A stretch of 64,000 bases of DNA from Burkholderia diffusa (GCF_902499115.1 NZ_CABVPN010000037.1:4061-68060); one strand, 5' to 3'; positions 36,442 to 46,728 are shown, counted from the stretch's first letter. The notes: generated by a model not told the origin, from the sequence alone. Numbers and translations: made by a program.

Positions 36442-37635
36442 TCAGAGCGCGATGCCCGATCGCTCGGCGACCGTGTGCATGTCCTTGTCGCCGCGGCCCG
36501 ACAGGTTGACGAGGAGGATCTTGTCCTTGGACAACGTCGGCGCGAGCTTCACGGCGTACGCGATCGCGTGGCTCGACTCGAGCGCGGGGATGATCCCCTC
36601 GATCCTGCAGCAGTCGTGGAACGCCTTCAGTGCCTCTTCGTCGGTGATGCCGACATACTGCGCGCGGCCGCTGTCCTTCAGCCATGCGTGCTCGGGACCG
36701 ACGCCCGGATAGTCGAGCCCGGCCGATACCGAATGCGTCTCGATGATCTGGCCGTTGTCGTCCTGCAGCAGGTACGTGCGGTTGCCGTGCAGCACGCCGG
36801 GGCTGCCGGCGATCAGCGACGCCGCGTGACGGCCCGTGTCGAGGCCGTCGCCGGCCGCTTCGACGCCGATCAGCTGCACCGACGTGTCGTCGATGTACGG
36901 ATAGAAGATGCCCATCGCGTTCGAGCCGCCGCCGACGCACGCAATCACCGCGTCCGGCTGCCGGCCGGCGAGTTCCGGCATCTGCACCTTGCACTCGTCG
37001 CCGATCACGCGCTGGAAGTCGCGCACCATCGCCGGATACGGGTGCGGGCCCGCGACCGTGCCGATGATGTAGAACGTGCTTTCGATGTTCGTGACCCAGT
37101 CGCGCATCGCTTCGTTCAGCGCGTCCTTCAACGTGCGCGAACCCGATTCGACCGGCACGACCGTCGCGCCGAGCAGCTTCATCCGGTAGACGTTCGCGGC
37201 CTGGCGGCGCACGTCCTCGGCGCCCATGTAGACGATGCACTCCATCCCGAAGCGCGCGCAGATCGTTGCCGTCGCGACGCCGTGCTGGCCCGCGCCCGTC
37301 TCGGCGATCACGCGCTTCTTGCCCATCCGCTTCGCGAGCAGCGCCTGGCCGATGACGTTGTTGATCTTGTGCGCGCCGGTGTGGTTCAGGTCCTCGCGCT
37401 TCAGGTAGATCTGCGCGCCGCCGAGCATCTCGCTCCAGCGCTGCGCGTGATAGATCGGCGACGGACGACCGACGAAATACTTCAGTTCCCGCTCGTATTC
37501 GGCGACGAAATCGGGGTCATGACGGAATTTTTCATACGCCGCGCGCAGTTCGTCCAGCGCGTGAATCAGCGTTTCGGCGACGAACACGCCGCCATACGGG
37601 CCGAAGTGGCCGTGATCATCAGGAAGGTTGTACAT
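36442..37635 (-). CDS. trpB: Tryptophan synthase beta chain TrpB
   Basis: TrpB condenses indole and serine to tryptophan. The 397-residue PLP protein has the lysine motif LNHTGAHKINNVIGQA (Lys about 88) and the phosphate-binding glycines in CVGGGSNAMGIFYP. Length is normal. It follows trpF across 55 bases and precedes the methyltransferase gene. Confidence 0.97.
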   Translation of the reverse strand: MYNLPDDHGHFGPYGGVFVAETLIHALDELRAAYEKFRHDPDFVAEYERELKYFVGRPSPIYHAQRWSEMLGGAQIYLKREDLNHTGAHKINNVIGQALLAKRMGKKRVIAETGAGQHGVATATICARFGMECIVYMGAEDVRRQAANVYRMKLLGATVVPVESGSRTLKDALNEAMRDWVTNIESTFYIIGTVAGPHPYPAMVRDFQRVIGDECKVQMPELAGRQPDAVIACVGGGSNAMGIFYPYIDDTSVQLIGVEAAGDGLDTGRHAASLIAGSPGVLHGNRTYLLQDDNGQIIETHSVSAGLDYPGVGPEHAWLKDSGRAQYVGITDEEALKAFHDCCRIEGIIPALESSHAIAYAVKLAPTLSKDKILLVNLSGRGDKDMHTVAERSGIAL

Positions 37636-37690
37636 GGTGTCACTCTCGATCGGTCGGCGCGCCCCGCTGTCGGGGCCGCACCGGCTTGCA

Positions 37691-38392
37691 TCACCTGGCG
37701 TCCGCTTCGCGCACCGCGCGTACGAACGCCGCCATCCGGGCGTGATCCTTCACGCCCTTCGCGCCGTCCACTTCGATGCCGCTCGAGACATCGACAGCAA
37801 ACGGACGCAACTGGCGGATCGCATCACCGACGTTTTGCGCGTTCAAGCCACCACTCAAAACGGCCCGATGCGCGAGCTCTGCGGGAATAAGTGACCAATC
37901 GAAGACCTTGCCGCTACCGCCATAGTCCGGCACCAGGGTGTCGAACAGGAGGCCGCGCGCTTTCGAATAATGAAGAGCCGATTCTACCAAATCGGCCGGC
38001 TGCGTCGAGGGGCCGACGCGCACCGCGCGCAACCACGGCAGGCGTGCCGCGCGGCCGAGGGCGTCGCACTGCGCGGGCGTCTCGTCGCCGTGGAATTGCA
38101 GCATCGTGAGCGGCACGTCGCGCACGACCGCGTCGATCTCGGCTTCGGTCGCGTTCACGAACAGTCCGACCACCGACACGAACGGCGGGGCGAGGCGTGC
38201 AAGCTCGGCTGCCTGCGCGATCGACACCGCGCGCGGGCTCTTCGGATAGAACACGAGGCCGATCGCGTCGGCGCCGAGCGCGGCGGCGTGCAGCACGTCC
38301 TCGGGCCGCGACAGGCCGCACAGCTTGATGCGCGTACGCGGTGCGAGGCCACCCGCGGCGGGAGTCGAAGAAGACACGGCGTGATTCGTCAT
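37691..38392 (-). CDS. trpF: Phosphoribosylanthranilate isomerase TrpF
   Basis: TrpF converts phosphoribosylanthranilate to CdRP. The 233-residue TIM barrel has RIKLCGLSRPEDVL (catalytic Cys at about residue 25), LQFHGDETP and the C-terminal phosphate loop LSGGLNAQNV plus AVDVSSGIE. ATG 38392 overlaps the truA stop (ATGA), so translation is coupled. In this locus trpF heads the trpF-trpB-MTase-trpA group. Confidence 0.95.
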   Translation of the reverse strand: MTNHAVSSSTPAAGGLAPRTRIKLCGLSRPEDVLHAAALGADAIGLVFYPKSPRAVSIAQAAELARLAPPFVSVVGLFVNATEAEIDAVVRDVPLTMLQFHGDETPAQCDALGRAARLPWLRAVRVGPSTQPADLVESALHYSKARGLLFDTLVPDYGGSGKVFDWSLIPAELAHRAVLSGGLNAQNVGDAIRQLRPFAVDVSSGIEVDGAKGVKDHARMAAFVRAVREADAR

Positions 38393-39201
38393 GGTTGTGG
38401 GTCCAGGTCGGCCCAGACGCTGCTCCACGGCACACTGCCGAGCTGCGCGGGCGGGACGGCGAATTCCGCCGGGTAGCCGACATGGGCGAGGTACAGCCCG
38501 TCGGCCATGAACGTGGGCGCGGCGAGATTGCGGTCGCGCCCGGCCAGCACGTCGGCGAGCCAGTCCGCCGGGTAGCGGCCGCGGCCGACTGCGACGAGGC
38601 AGCCCATCAGGTTGCGCACCATGTGGTGAAGGAACGCGTTCGCGCGGAAGCGGAAATGAATGAAGTGGCCCGCACGCCGCACGTCGATCTGGTACAGGTG
38701 TTTGACCGGCGTTTTCGACTGGCATTCCGACGACCGGAACGACGAGAAGTCATGCTCGCCGATCAGGTGCGCGGCGGCGGCGCGCATGGCGTCGTCGTCG
38801 AGCGGCGTGTGGATCCAGCCCGCCCGGCCAGCCAGCATCGGCGAGCGCACGGGATGTACGTACAGCGCGTAGTAGTAGGTGCGTTCGAACGCCGAGAAAC
38901 GCGCATGGAACGTGTCCGGCATCGGCTTCGCCCACTGCACGGAAACGGTCGGCGGCAGGAACGCGTTGGTACCGCGCACCCACGAGAAATCCGCGCGGTC
39001 GAGGTCCGTGTCGAAATGCGCGACCTGCCCGAGCCCGTGCACGCCCGTATCGGTCCGTCCCGCGACCGTCGTATGCAACGGCACGCACGCGAATTCGCCG
39101 AGCGCGCGCTCGAGCGCGTCCTGCACGGTCTTGCCGTGCGGCTGCGCCTGCCAGCCACAGAACGCGGCGCCGTCGTACTGAATCCCCAGCGCGATCCGCA
39201 T
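38389..39201 (-). CDS. truA: tRNA pseudouridine(38-40) synthase TruA
   Basis: TruA makes pseudouridine in the anticodon arm. The 270-residue protein has the catalytic aspartate in AGRTDTGVHGLGQV near residue 53 and the typical N-terminus RIALGIQYDGAAFCGWQ. Start ATG 39201 overlaps the fimV-like stop by one base (TGATG). A GTG one codon earlier is an alternative. The fimV-truA-trpF order is common in beta-proteobacteria. Confidence 0.95.
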   Translation of the reverse strand: MRIALGIQYDGAAFCGWQAQPHGKTVQDALERALGEFACVPLHTTVAGRTDTGVHGLGQVAHFDTDLDRADFSWVRGTNAFLPPTVSVQWAKPMPDTFHARFSAFERTYYYALYVHPVRSPMLAGRAGWIHTPLDDDAMRAAAAHLIGEHDFSSFRSSECQSKTPVKHLYQIDVRRAGHFIHFRFRANAFLHHMVRNLMGCLVAVGRGRYPADWLADVLAGRDRNLAAPTFMADGLYLAHVGYPAEFAVPPAQLGSVPWSSVWADLDPQP

Positions 39202-41246
39202 CACGCCTCGTCCGCCAGTTTCGCGAGCAGCGCGCGCGCATCGTCGCGCGTCGCGGCGTCGTTCGCATCGACGACTTCCTGCAGCAGCGTGCGCGCGCCG
39301 GATAGGTCGCCCAGCTCGACGTACTCGGATGCGAGATCCAGCTTGTTGCGCGCGATGCGCGCAAGCTCCTCCGGTGTCAGCGCGGGCAGCACGGCGCCCG
39401 GCGCGGACGGCAGGTCGAGATCGAAATCCAGTTTCAACGCACCGAACTGCGCGCCGCCGAGCGGCGGCAGCGACGACGGCGCGGATGCGCCACCCGCGTG
39501 CGGCACGGGCGTTGCCGCATCCGGATCCCAGTCGAACTCGTCGTCCTGGTCGGCCGGGTGTTCCGGTGCCGGATCGTTCGCACCAACGGGCGGGTGCGAC
39601 GCGGGTTGACCGTTAGTTGCGATTCGATCGCTTTCGGCTTGATCTTCCGGGGCGGCCGGCTCTTCCGCCGTACGCGGCGGCAGCGGCATGTCGAGGCTGT
39701 TCAGCGCGCTGATCGCGTTCTGCATCAGCGCCGCGTGCTGCGCGTCGTGCGTCGCCGGCGCGGCAGGTGCTTCGATCGGCTCACCCGGGGGCGTCTCCGC
39801 GATGGGCTGCGCGTCGTGCGGTGCCGCCTCTGCAGCGCCCGCCAGCGCGGCAGGCGCTTGCTTTTGATCGTCTTGCGTCGTTGCCGCTTCCGGCGACGAC
39901 GGCACGTCGAGATCGCGCGTTTCGGCCACCTCTGCCGCTACCGCGGCGGCCGAAACGAGATTCACGTCGGCGGCTGCGTCGCGTGCGACCGGCGTCTCGG
40001 GAAGAATCGGCGGCACGGGTTCGACGGACGACGAGGCGCTGGTATCCGAAGCAGCCGCCCCGCCGGACTCCGGAGTGAGCGCATCGGCGCGCCGCGCTTT
40101 CCGGCGCTTGCGCCACGCAAACCCGGCCGCGAGAACGACCACGGCCGCGCCGGCCGCCGCGGCCGGGCGCCAGTCGATCTGTTCGGAACCACGCGCGAAC
40201 GGCGTCGCCGCCACGGGCACGGCTGGCTGCACGGCTGCCGATGCCGGCTGCGCCGCACTGGCGGCCACGCCGGACGCCGCCTCGCTCGCGGCGGGCGACG
40301 ACGCGGCAGCAGATGCGCCGTCATTCGCAGCGGGACGCGGGGCAGCCGGTGCCGGTGCCGGTGCAACGTTGTTCGTCGCGGCCGGCTTGCCAATGCCGTG
40401 TTTCTGCAGCTCCATCAGCACGCGGTTCTTCAGCGCGAGCAGTTGCTGCAGGCTCGACGGCCGCGGCTGCGATGCGCCCGCGACGGGTGCCGCCGCGGAT
40501 GGTTCGTGCATGCCTTGAGCCGGGCCGCCCTGCGCGGGCGGGATGGCGGCATCGCTCGCGGACGACGGGGTCGCGGACTGAATCGCGCCGCTCCACACGT
40601 GCGGCCCGCTTGCACCGGCCGCAGGCGCGGCCGGCTGAACCGGTTCGACCGTCGACGCGCCATGCGCGGCGGATGCTGCGGACGCGCCGGTCGAAGCCGA
40701 CGCCCCTGCCACGACCGCCGCCGCGACGCTTGCACCGCTGACCGGTGCCGCGTGCGCAGCCGGTGCGGCCGGCGCCGTTTGCACGGCCGACCCCGGATGC
40801 GGCGCGGACGCACCATGCTGCGCAGCCGCGACCGTACCCGACGCGGCGGCCACCGCGGATACTGCCGATGCACCGGAAGCACCGGCCGCCGCGAGCGCCG
40901 CGCCCGTCGCGTCGAGCGCCGGCACCGTCAGCGTCGCGCCGACTTTCAGGCGGCTCGGATCGCGCTTCATGAATGCCTGCGGGTTGGCGTCGAACAATGC
41001 GCGTCCGGCGCGCGCGAGCACGCCCGGATCGTGCGACTGCGTGGCCGCCTTCGCGAGATCGTTCAACGACTGGCCCGGCTGGACCGTCACGGTAAGCGGC
41101 GCGGGACCGCCTGCGGCGGAAGCCGGCAGTTCGACGGCGCCGGTCGCCCAGGCCGACGCGGCCGCGCCGAGTGCCAGGATCGCCAGCGCGCCACGCACGG
41201 CGCGCGACAGACGGGACTGACGCGGAAACAAGGAAATTCGGGACAT
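39201..41246 (-). CDS. fimV: FimV-like polar/peptidoglycan-binding membrane protein
   Basis: This 681-residue, very alanine-rich protein resembles FimV/HubP organisers of the cell pole and twitching motility. It has an N-terminal hydrophobic signal (RGALAILALGAAASAWA, residues 18-34), a LysM-like segment (TVQPGQSLNDLAKAA near residues 53-67), low-complexity Ala/Pro linkers, one membrane helix at about 358-378 before RKRRKARR, and an acidic cytoplasmic tail. The tail ends with the FimV C-terminal motif DLASEYVELGDLSGARTLLQ. ATG 41246 was chosen for the signal peptide. Confidence 0.85.
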   Translation of the reverse strand: MSRISLFPRQSRLSRAVRGALAILALGAAASAWATGAVELPASAAGGPAPLTVTVQPGQSLNDLAKAATQSHDPGVLARAGRALFDANPQAFMKRDPSRLKVGATLTVPALDATGAALAAAGASGASAVSAVAAASGTVAAAQHGASAPHPGSAVQTAPAAPAAHAAPVSGASVAAAVVAGASASTGASAASAAHGASTVEPVQPAAPAAGASGPHVWSGAIQSATPSSASDAAIPPAQGGPAQGMHEPSAAAPVAGASQPRPSSLQQLLALKNRVLMELQKHGIGKPAATNNVAPAPAPAAPRPAANDGASAAASSPAASEAASGVAASAAQPASAAVQPAVPVAATPFARGSEQIDWRPAAAAGAAVVVLAAGFAWRKRRKARRADALTPESGGAAASDTSASSSVEPVPPILPETPVARDAAADVNLVSAAAVAAEVAETRDLDVPSSPEAATTQDDQKQAPAALAGAAEAAPHDAQPIAETPPGEPIEAPAAPATHDAQHAALMQNAISALNSLDMPLPPRTAEEPAAPEDQAESDRIATNGQPASHPPVGANDPAPEHPADQDDEFDWDPDAATPVPHAGGASAPSSLPPLGGAQFGALKLDFDLDLPSAPGAVLPALTPEELARIARNKLDLASEYVELGDLSGARTLLQEVVDANDAATRDDARALLAKLADEA

Positions 41247-41321
41247 CGTAGACTCAATCGCCGCGCGCGGGCGCGGCTCGGATTCGCGTAGGGAAGCGTC
41301 AATAAAATCGCCGCAGAAATG

Positions 41322-41352
41322 CAAAAGCGTCGCGCTGAACGCGACGCTTTTG
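41322..41352. terminator. Perfect hairpin with T/A-rich ends in the fimV leader
   Basis: CAAAAGCGTCGCG and CGCGACGCTTTTG pair over 13 bases around a 5-base loop. The terminal TTTT gives it bidirectional-terminator character. It is 76 bases before the fimV start, so it could attenuate read-through into fimV. Confidence 0.55.
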
Positions 41353-41588
41353 GCGACTCCGCGCGTCGTAACCGCATAGTTTACTTCACGCGATCGGGTT
41401 CCGGCCGAATTCGTCGCCGGCGGATGCGGCCGTCCATGCCGGCGCATCGGCGCGATCGCTACCCGCACCGCGCCGCCGGCGCGCGAATCGCGCGACGGCC
41501 ACGCCGATCCTCACCGTCAATCGCGCACGGCAGTTTTATCAAAAATGGATCATCAATCAATGAAAATTGTGGCAACCGCATCGCCCCC

Positions 41589-41604
41589 GACATGAATTCA
41601 TGTC
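41589..41604. promoter_or_regulatory. 16-bp palindrome GACATGAATTCATGTC
   Basis: A perfect 16-base palindrome in the AT-rich asd-fimV spacer, close to the promoter-like sequence. It has the size of a binding site for a dimeric regulator; no regulator was identified. Confidence 0.4.
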
Positions 41605-41675
41605 CGTATGGATCGCGTCCCGTCCCGCTCACAAGCGTCTCGGGATTTTCGCGCGTATGCCGCGGCGCCAACCAA

Positions 41676-41717
41676 TAAAAAAACGCCTGCCGCCCCGCGA
41701 AGGGCTGGCAGGCGTTT
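41676..41717 (-). terminator. Terminator of asd
   Basis: On the minus strand AAACGCCTGCC/GGCAGGCGTTT (41717-41681) is followed by a TTTTTTT run then ATTGG. It lies about 45 bases beyond the asd stop. Confidence 0.9.
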
Positions 41718-41759
41718 CGCGTCGCGCGCCGACGGGGCGCGCGCGGCGCAGCCCGATTC

Positions 41760-42881
41760 TTACTTGTCGAGCAGGATGCGCAGCATGCGGCGCAGCGGCT
41801 CGGCCGCGCCCCACAGCAGCTGGTCGCCGACCGTGAACGCCGACAGGTATTCGCCGCCCATCGCGAGCTTGCGCAGGCGACCGACCGGCACCGTCAGCGT
41901 GCCGGTGATCTTCGCCGGCGACAGGTCGCGCATCGACGCTTCGCGCTCGTTCGGCACGACCTTCACCCAGTCGTTCGCCGACGCGAGGATGCCGTTGATT
42001 TCGTCCAGCGGGACGTCCTTCTTCAGCTTGATCGTCAGCGCCTGCGAGTGGCAGCGCATCGCGCCGATCCGCACGCACAGCCCGTCGACCGGGATCGAAC
42101 CCGGCTCGCCCATGGCCGGCTTGCCGAGGATCTTGTTGGTTTCCGCGCCGCCCTTCCACTCTTCCTTCGACATCCCGTTGCCGAGATCCTTGTCGATCCA
42201 CGGAATCAGCGAACCCGCGAGCGGCACGCCGAACTGGCTCGTCGGCATTGCATCGCTGTTCATCGTCGCGAGCACGCGGCGGTCGATGTCGAGAATCGCG
42301 GAAGCCGGATCGGCGAGCTGTTCCTGCACCGAACCGTGCAGTGCGCCCATCTGCGACAGCAGTTCACGCATGTTCTGCGCGCCCGCGCCCGATGCGGCCT
42401 GGTAGGTCATCGCCGTCATCCAGTCGACGAGGTTCTCGCGGAACAGGCCGCCGAGCGCCATCAGCATCAGGCTGACCGTGCAGTTGCCGCCGACGAAGTT
42501 CTTCGTGCCCTTGACGAGCGCGTCCTTGATCACGTCGAGGTTGACCGGATCGAGGATGATGACTGCGTCGTCCTGCATCCGCAGCGACGAGGCCGCGTCG
42601 ATCCAGTAGCCGTTCCAGCCGGCCGCGCGCAGCTTCGGGAACACGTCGTTCGTGTAGTCGCCGCCCTGGCACGTGATGATCACGTCGCACTTCTTCAGCT
42701 CGTCGACGTTGGTCGCGTCCTTGAGCGTAGTCTCGTTTTTCGCGAACGACGGCGCCTTGCCGCCCGTATTGCTGGTGCTGAAAAACACCGGCTCGATCAG
42801 GTCGAAATCACCTTCTTCCTGCATGCGCTGCATCAGCACGCTGCCGACCATGCCGCGCCAACCTACGAGACCTACGTTCAT
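41760..42881 (-). CDS. asd: Aspartate-semialdehyde dehydrogenase Asd
   Basis: Asd reduces aspartyl phosphate at the branch to threonine/isoleucine, methionine and lysine/diaminopimelate. The 373-residue enzyme opens MNVGLVGWRGMVGSVLMQRM (NADP site), and has the active-site cysteine in FVGGNCTVSLMLM near residue 136, the E. coli-type Asd. ATG 42881 follows AAAGGG by 6 bases. A candidate Thr/Ile-rich leader peptide is encoded just upstream, suggesting attenuation by end-product amino acids. Confidence 0.97.
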   Translation of the reverse strand: MNVGLVGWRGMVGSVLMQRMQEEGDFDLIEPVFFSTSNTGGKAPSFAKNETTLKDATNVDELKKCDVIITCQGGDYTNDVFPKLRAAGWNGYWIDAASSLRMQDDAVIILDPVNLDVIKDALVKGTKNFVGGNCTVSLMLMALGGLFRENLVDWMTAMTYQAASGAGAQNMRELLSQMGALHGSVQEQLADPASAILDIDRRVLATMNSDAMPTSQFGVPLAGSLIPWIDKDLGNGMSKEEWKGGAETNKILGKPAMGEPGSIPVDGLCVRIGAMRCHSQALTIKLKKDVPLDEINGILASANDWVKVVPNEREASMRDLSPAKITGTLTVPVGRLRKLAMGGEYLSAFTVGDQLLWGAAEPLRRMLRILLDK

Positions 42882-42905
42882 GACTAACCCTTTGAATGGA
42901 GCTTC

Positions 42906-42951
42906 CCCGCCATTTCCGCCCCCGGCGTGACCGCGCGGGGAAACAGGCGGG
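42906..42951 (-). promoter_or_regulatory. Extended hairpin between the leader ORF and asd
   Basis: On the minus strand CCCGCC ... GGCGGG enclose a second pairing TTTCC ... GGAAA and a GC-rich tip. It lies 13-58 bases after the leader-peptide stop and shortly before the asd start. There is no following U-run, so a classical terminator is not shown. A translational or processing switch is possible. A second, smaller hairpin CGATCA/TGATCG (42961-42980) overlaps the leader stop codon. Confidence 0.45.
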
Positions 42952-42963
42952 CACGACGGACGA

Positions 42964-43083
42964 TCAGCGTTTAATGATCGTTTTCGTGGTAATGGTGTTC
43001 GTGATGACGATGGCGCGCGTACCCGCACGGGCAGTGTTGCCGTGGAGTTTCAGGACCGGGGAGATCAGGGAAATCAGCGCCAT
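42964..43083 (-). CDS. Candidate Thr/Ile-rich leader peptide of asd
   Basis: A 39-codon frame starts at ATG 43083 and ends at TGA 42964. Its last part reads AIVITNTITTKTIIKR: of the 16 residues, five are threonine and five isoleucine, close in style to the E. coli thrL leader, whose regulatory run is also Thr/Ile. The stop lies 82 bases upstream of asd and hairpins follow. Codons here (ACG AAC ACC ATT ACC) are less GC-biased than neighbours. The ribosome-binding site before ATG 43083 is weak, which is the main doubt. Confidence 0.6.
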   Translation of the reverse strand: MALISLISPVLKLHGNTARAGTRAIVITNTITTKTIIKR

Positions 43084-43104
43084 CGTTCGAGTCTACACAA
43101 AGCC

Positions 43105-43127
43105 GGTTGGCCGCACAACGGCCAACC
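43105..43127 (-). terminator. Hairpin after leuB, probable terminator
   Basis: A perfect 9-base-pair stem GGTTGGCCG/CGGCCAACC with a 5-base loop lies 77 bases past the leuB stop. It is followed by GGCTTTGTGTAG, a weak T-tract. It separates leuB from the asd leader. Confidence 0.55.
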
Positions 43128-43203
43128 ACGCGCGAACCGGCCGATTTCGCGGCCCGTTCGCGCCCTTTCCACAATTCACTGCATTACTGCATTGCCGTGC
43201 GCG

Positions 43204-44271
43204 TTACAGCGCAGCGACCACCGCGTCGCCCATCGCCGCCGTGCCGACCTGCTTGCAACCCGGCGTCGCGATGTCGCCCGTGCGATAGCCTTGTTCGAGC
43301 ACCGTTTTCACCGCGTGCTCGATGCGATCGGCCTGCTCCGCGCGATTCAGCGAGTAGCGCAGCAGCATCGCGGCCGACAGGATCGTCGCCAGCGGGTTCG
43401 CGATGCCCTTGCCCGCGATGTCCGGCGCCGAACCGTGCGACGGCTCGTACAGGCCCTTGTTGTTCTTGTCGAGCGACGCCGACGGCAGCATGCCGATCGA
43501 GCCCGTCAGCATCGACGCTTCATCCGACAGGATGTCGCCGAACATGTTGCCGGTCACGATCACGTCGAACTGCTTCGGCGCCTTCGCGAGCTGCATCGCC
43601 GCGTTGTCGACGTACATGTGCGACAGCTCGACGTCAGCGTATTCCTTCGACACGTCGATCATGATGTCGCGCCAGAACTGCGACGTTTCGAGCACGTTCG
43701 ACTTGTCGACCGACAGCAGCTTCTTCGCACGCTTTCGCGCGGCCTGGAACGCGACGTGCGCGATGCGGCGCACTTCCGGTTCCGAATAGCGCATCGTGTC
43801 GAAGCCTTCGCGCTCGCCGGCGAACGGGCCGTCGGGAGCAGCGCGCACGCCGCGCGGCTGGCCGAAGTAGATGTCGCCGTTGAGTTCGCGCACGATCAGG
43901 ATGTCGAGGCCTGCGACCAGCTCGGGCTTCAGCGGCGACGCGTCGACGAGTTGCGGATAGCAGATCGCCGGACGGAAGTTCGCGAACAGCTCGAGATGCT
44001 TGCGCAGCCCGAGGATCGCCTGCTCGGGGCGCAACGCGCGCTCGAGCGAGTCGTACTTCCAGTCGCCGACCGCGCCGAACAGGATCGCGTCGGCTTCCTT
44101 CGCGAGTTTCAGCGTCGCGTCCGGCAGCGGGTGGCCGCTCGCCTCGTAGCCCGCGCCGCCGACCGGCGCCTGTTCGAGTTCGAACTTCTCGTCGAGGGCG
44201 TTCAGCACCTTGACCGCTTCGTTGACGATTTCCGGACCGATGCCGTCGCCGGGCAGCACTGCAATCTTCAT
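43204..44271 (-). CDS. leuB: 3-isopropylmalate dehydrogenase LeuB
   Basis: LeuB oxidises 3-isopropylmalate in leucine synthesis. The 355-residue protein has MKIAVLPGDGIGPEIVNEA at the start and the substrate/Mg loop EPSHGSAPDIAGKGIANPLA near residue 285. The operon order leuC-entericidin-leuD-leuB and the short 73-base gap to leuD show cotranscription. Confidence 0.97.
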   Translation of the reverse strand: MKIAVLPGDGIGPEIVNEAVKVLNALDEKFELEQAPVGGAGYEASGHPLPDATLKLAKEADAILFGAVGDWKYDSLERALRPEQAILGLRKHLELFANFRPAICYPQLVDASPLKPELVAGLDILIVRELNGDIYFGQPRGVRAAPDGPFAGEREGFDTMRYSEPEVRRIAHVAFQAARKRAKKLLSVDKSNVLETSQFWRDIMIDVSKEYADVELSHMYVDNAAMQLAKAPKQFDVIVTGNMFGDILSDEASMLTGSIGMLPSASLDKNNKGLYEPSHGSAPDIAGKGIANPLATILSAAMLLRYSLNRAEQADRIEHAVKTVLEQGYRTGDIATPGCKQVGTAAMGDAVVAAL

Positions 44272-44344
44272 GCGTTATTCCTGACTGGGTAGGTATGAAT
44301 GGCAGGTCGGCGAGCGCGTCATGCACGCCCGCCCGGAGGCAATC

Positions 44345-44995
44345 TCAGCCGACCAGCTTGTTGTTGAGCCACGGCTGCTTCGCGAGCCGCTCGGCTTCGA
44401 ACTGGCGGATCTTGTCCGCGTGACGCAGCGTCAGGCCGATGTCGTCGAAACCGTTCACCAGGCAGTACTTGCGGAACGCGGTGATGTCGAACGCATACTC
44501 GCGGCCGTCGCCCGTGCGCACGACCTGCGCGTCGAGGTCGATCGTCAGCTGATAGCCGTTGAACGCGTACGTCTCGTTGAACAGGTGATCGACCTGCTGC
44601 TCGGTCAGCACGATCGGCAGCAGCCCGTTCTTGTAGCAGTTGTTGAAGAAAATGTCGGCGAAGCTCGGCGCGATGATCGCGCGGAAGCCGTACTGCTGCA
44701 GCGCCCACGGCGCGTGCTCGCGCGAGCTGCCGCAGCCGAAGTTCTTGCGTGCGAGCAGCACCGATGCGCCCTGGTAGCGCGGCTGGTTCAGCACGAAATC
44801 CGGGTTCAGCGGGCGCTTCGAGTTGTCCTGGCCCGGCTCGCCGTGATCGAGGTAACGCCATTCGTCGAACGCGTTCGGACCGAAGCCCGTGCGCTTGATC
44901 GACTTCAGGAACTGCTTCGGGATGATCGCGTCGGTGTCGACGTTCTCGCGATCGAGCGGCGCCACGACGCCGGTATGCACATTGAATTTTTCCAT
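44345..44995 (-). CDS. leuD: 3-isopropylmalate dehydratase small subunit LeuD
   Basis: LeuD pairs with LeuC to isomerise 2- to 3-isopropylmalate. The 216-residue protein starts MEKFNVHTGVVAPLDRENVD and has the swivel-domain motif NFGCGSSREHAPWAL near residue 78. ATG 44995 was chosen by homology, avoiding a 10-codon extension. It follows the entericidin-like gene by 65 bases. Confidence 0.96.
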   Translation of the reverse strand: MEKFNVHTGVVAPLDRENVDTDAIIPKQFLKSIKRTGFGPNAFDEWRYLDHGEPGQDNSKRPLNPDFVLNQPRYQGASVLLARKNFGCGSSREHAPWALQQYGFRAIIAPSFADIFFNNCYKNGLLPIVLTEQQVDHLFNETYAFNGYQLTIDLDAQVVRTGDGREYAFDITAFRKYCLVNGFDDIGLTLRHADKIRQFEAERLAKQPWLNNKLVG

Positions 44996-45060
44996 GATCC
45001 GTCTATCCGGTTGAGGGGCCGGCATTCAGCCGGCGCACATCGACAAATTCTCGGCGGATG

Positions 45061-45207
45061 TCACTCCGCGGCGCGCTGCAGCGCGTTGCCGGCGGCATTG
45101 ACGTCCTGGCCGAAGCCTCGGACGGTATTGCAGCCCGCAAGGCCGAAGCCCAGCCCCGCGAGCGCCAGCGCGGCAACCAGCCGCGCGATGAGCTTCGATG
45201 CCGTCAC
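45061..45207 (-). CDS. Entericidin A/B-family small lipoprotein
   Basis: This 48-residue precursor starts at GTG 45207, 3 bases after the leuC stop. A signal peptide ends in the lipobox LAGC (Cys about 27); the mature part reads CNTVRGFGQDVNAAGNALQR, close to E. coli entericidins (CNTxRGFGxD). Entericidins are small outer-membrane lipoproteins linked to an antidote/toxin pair in E. coli, but only one such gene is seen here. It sits inside the leu operon between leuC and leuD and is easily missed because it is short and GTG-started. Confidence 0.85.
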   Translation of the reverse strand: MTASKLIARLVAALALAGLGFGLAGCNTVRGFGQDVNAAGNALQRAAE

Positions 45208-45210
45208 GCG

Positions 45211-46620
<1,410 letters not shown>

Positions 46621-46728
46621 GGGTATGCGGGGTCGTTGTGACTACAAGCCTTGCGGATGCGGTCGATTATGCCACGCAGAACGCGCCACGGCGCAGGCCA
46701 GACGCGAAAAAACCCATTAAAAACAGTG

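Larger units (their letters stand above)
41247..41759 (-). other. Long AT-rich region between asd and fimV
   Basis: It holds the asd terminator at one end, a palindrome GACATGAATTCATGTC (41589-41604), an AT-rich stretch (41530-41580) with a promoter-like TTGATT-N16-TAAAAC on the minus strand, and a 13-base-pair hairpin (41322-41352). No protein-coding frame is supported. A fimV promoter and 5' leader are the simplest reading. Confidence 0.45.
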
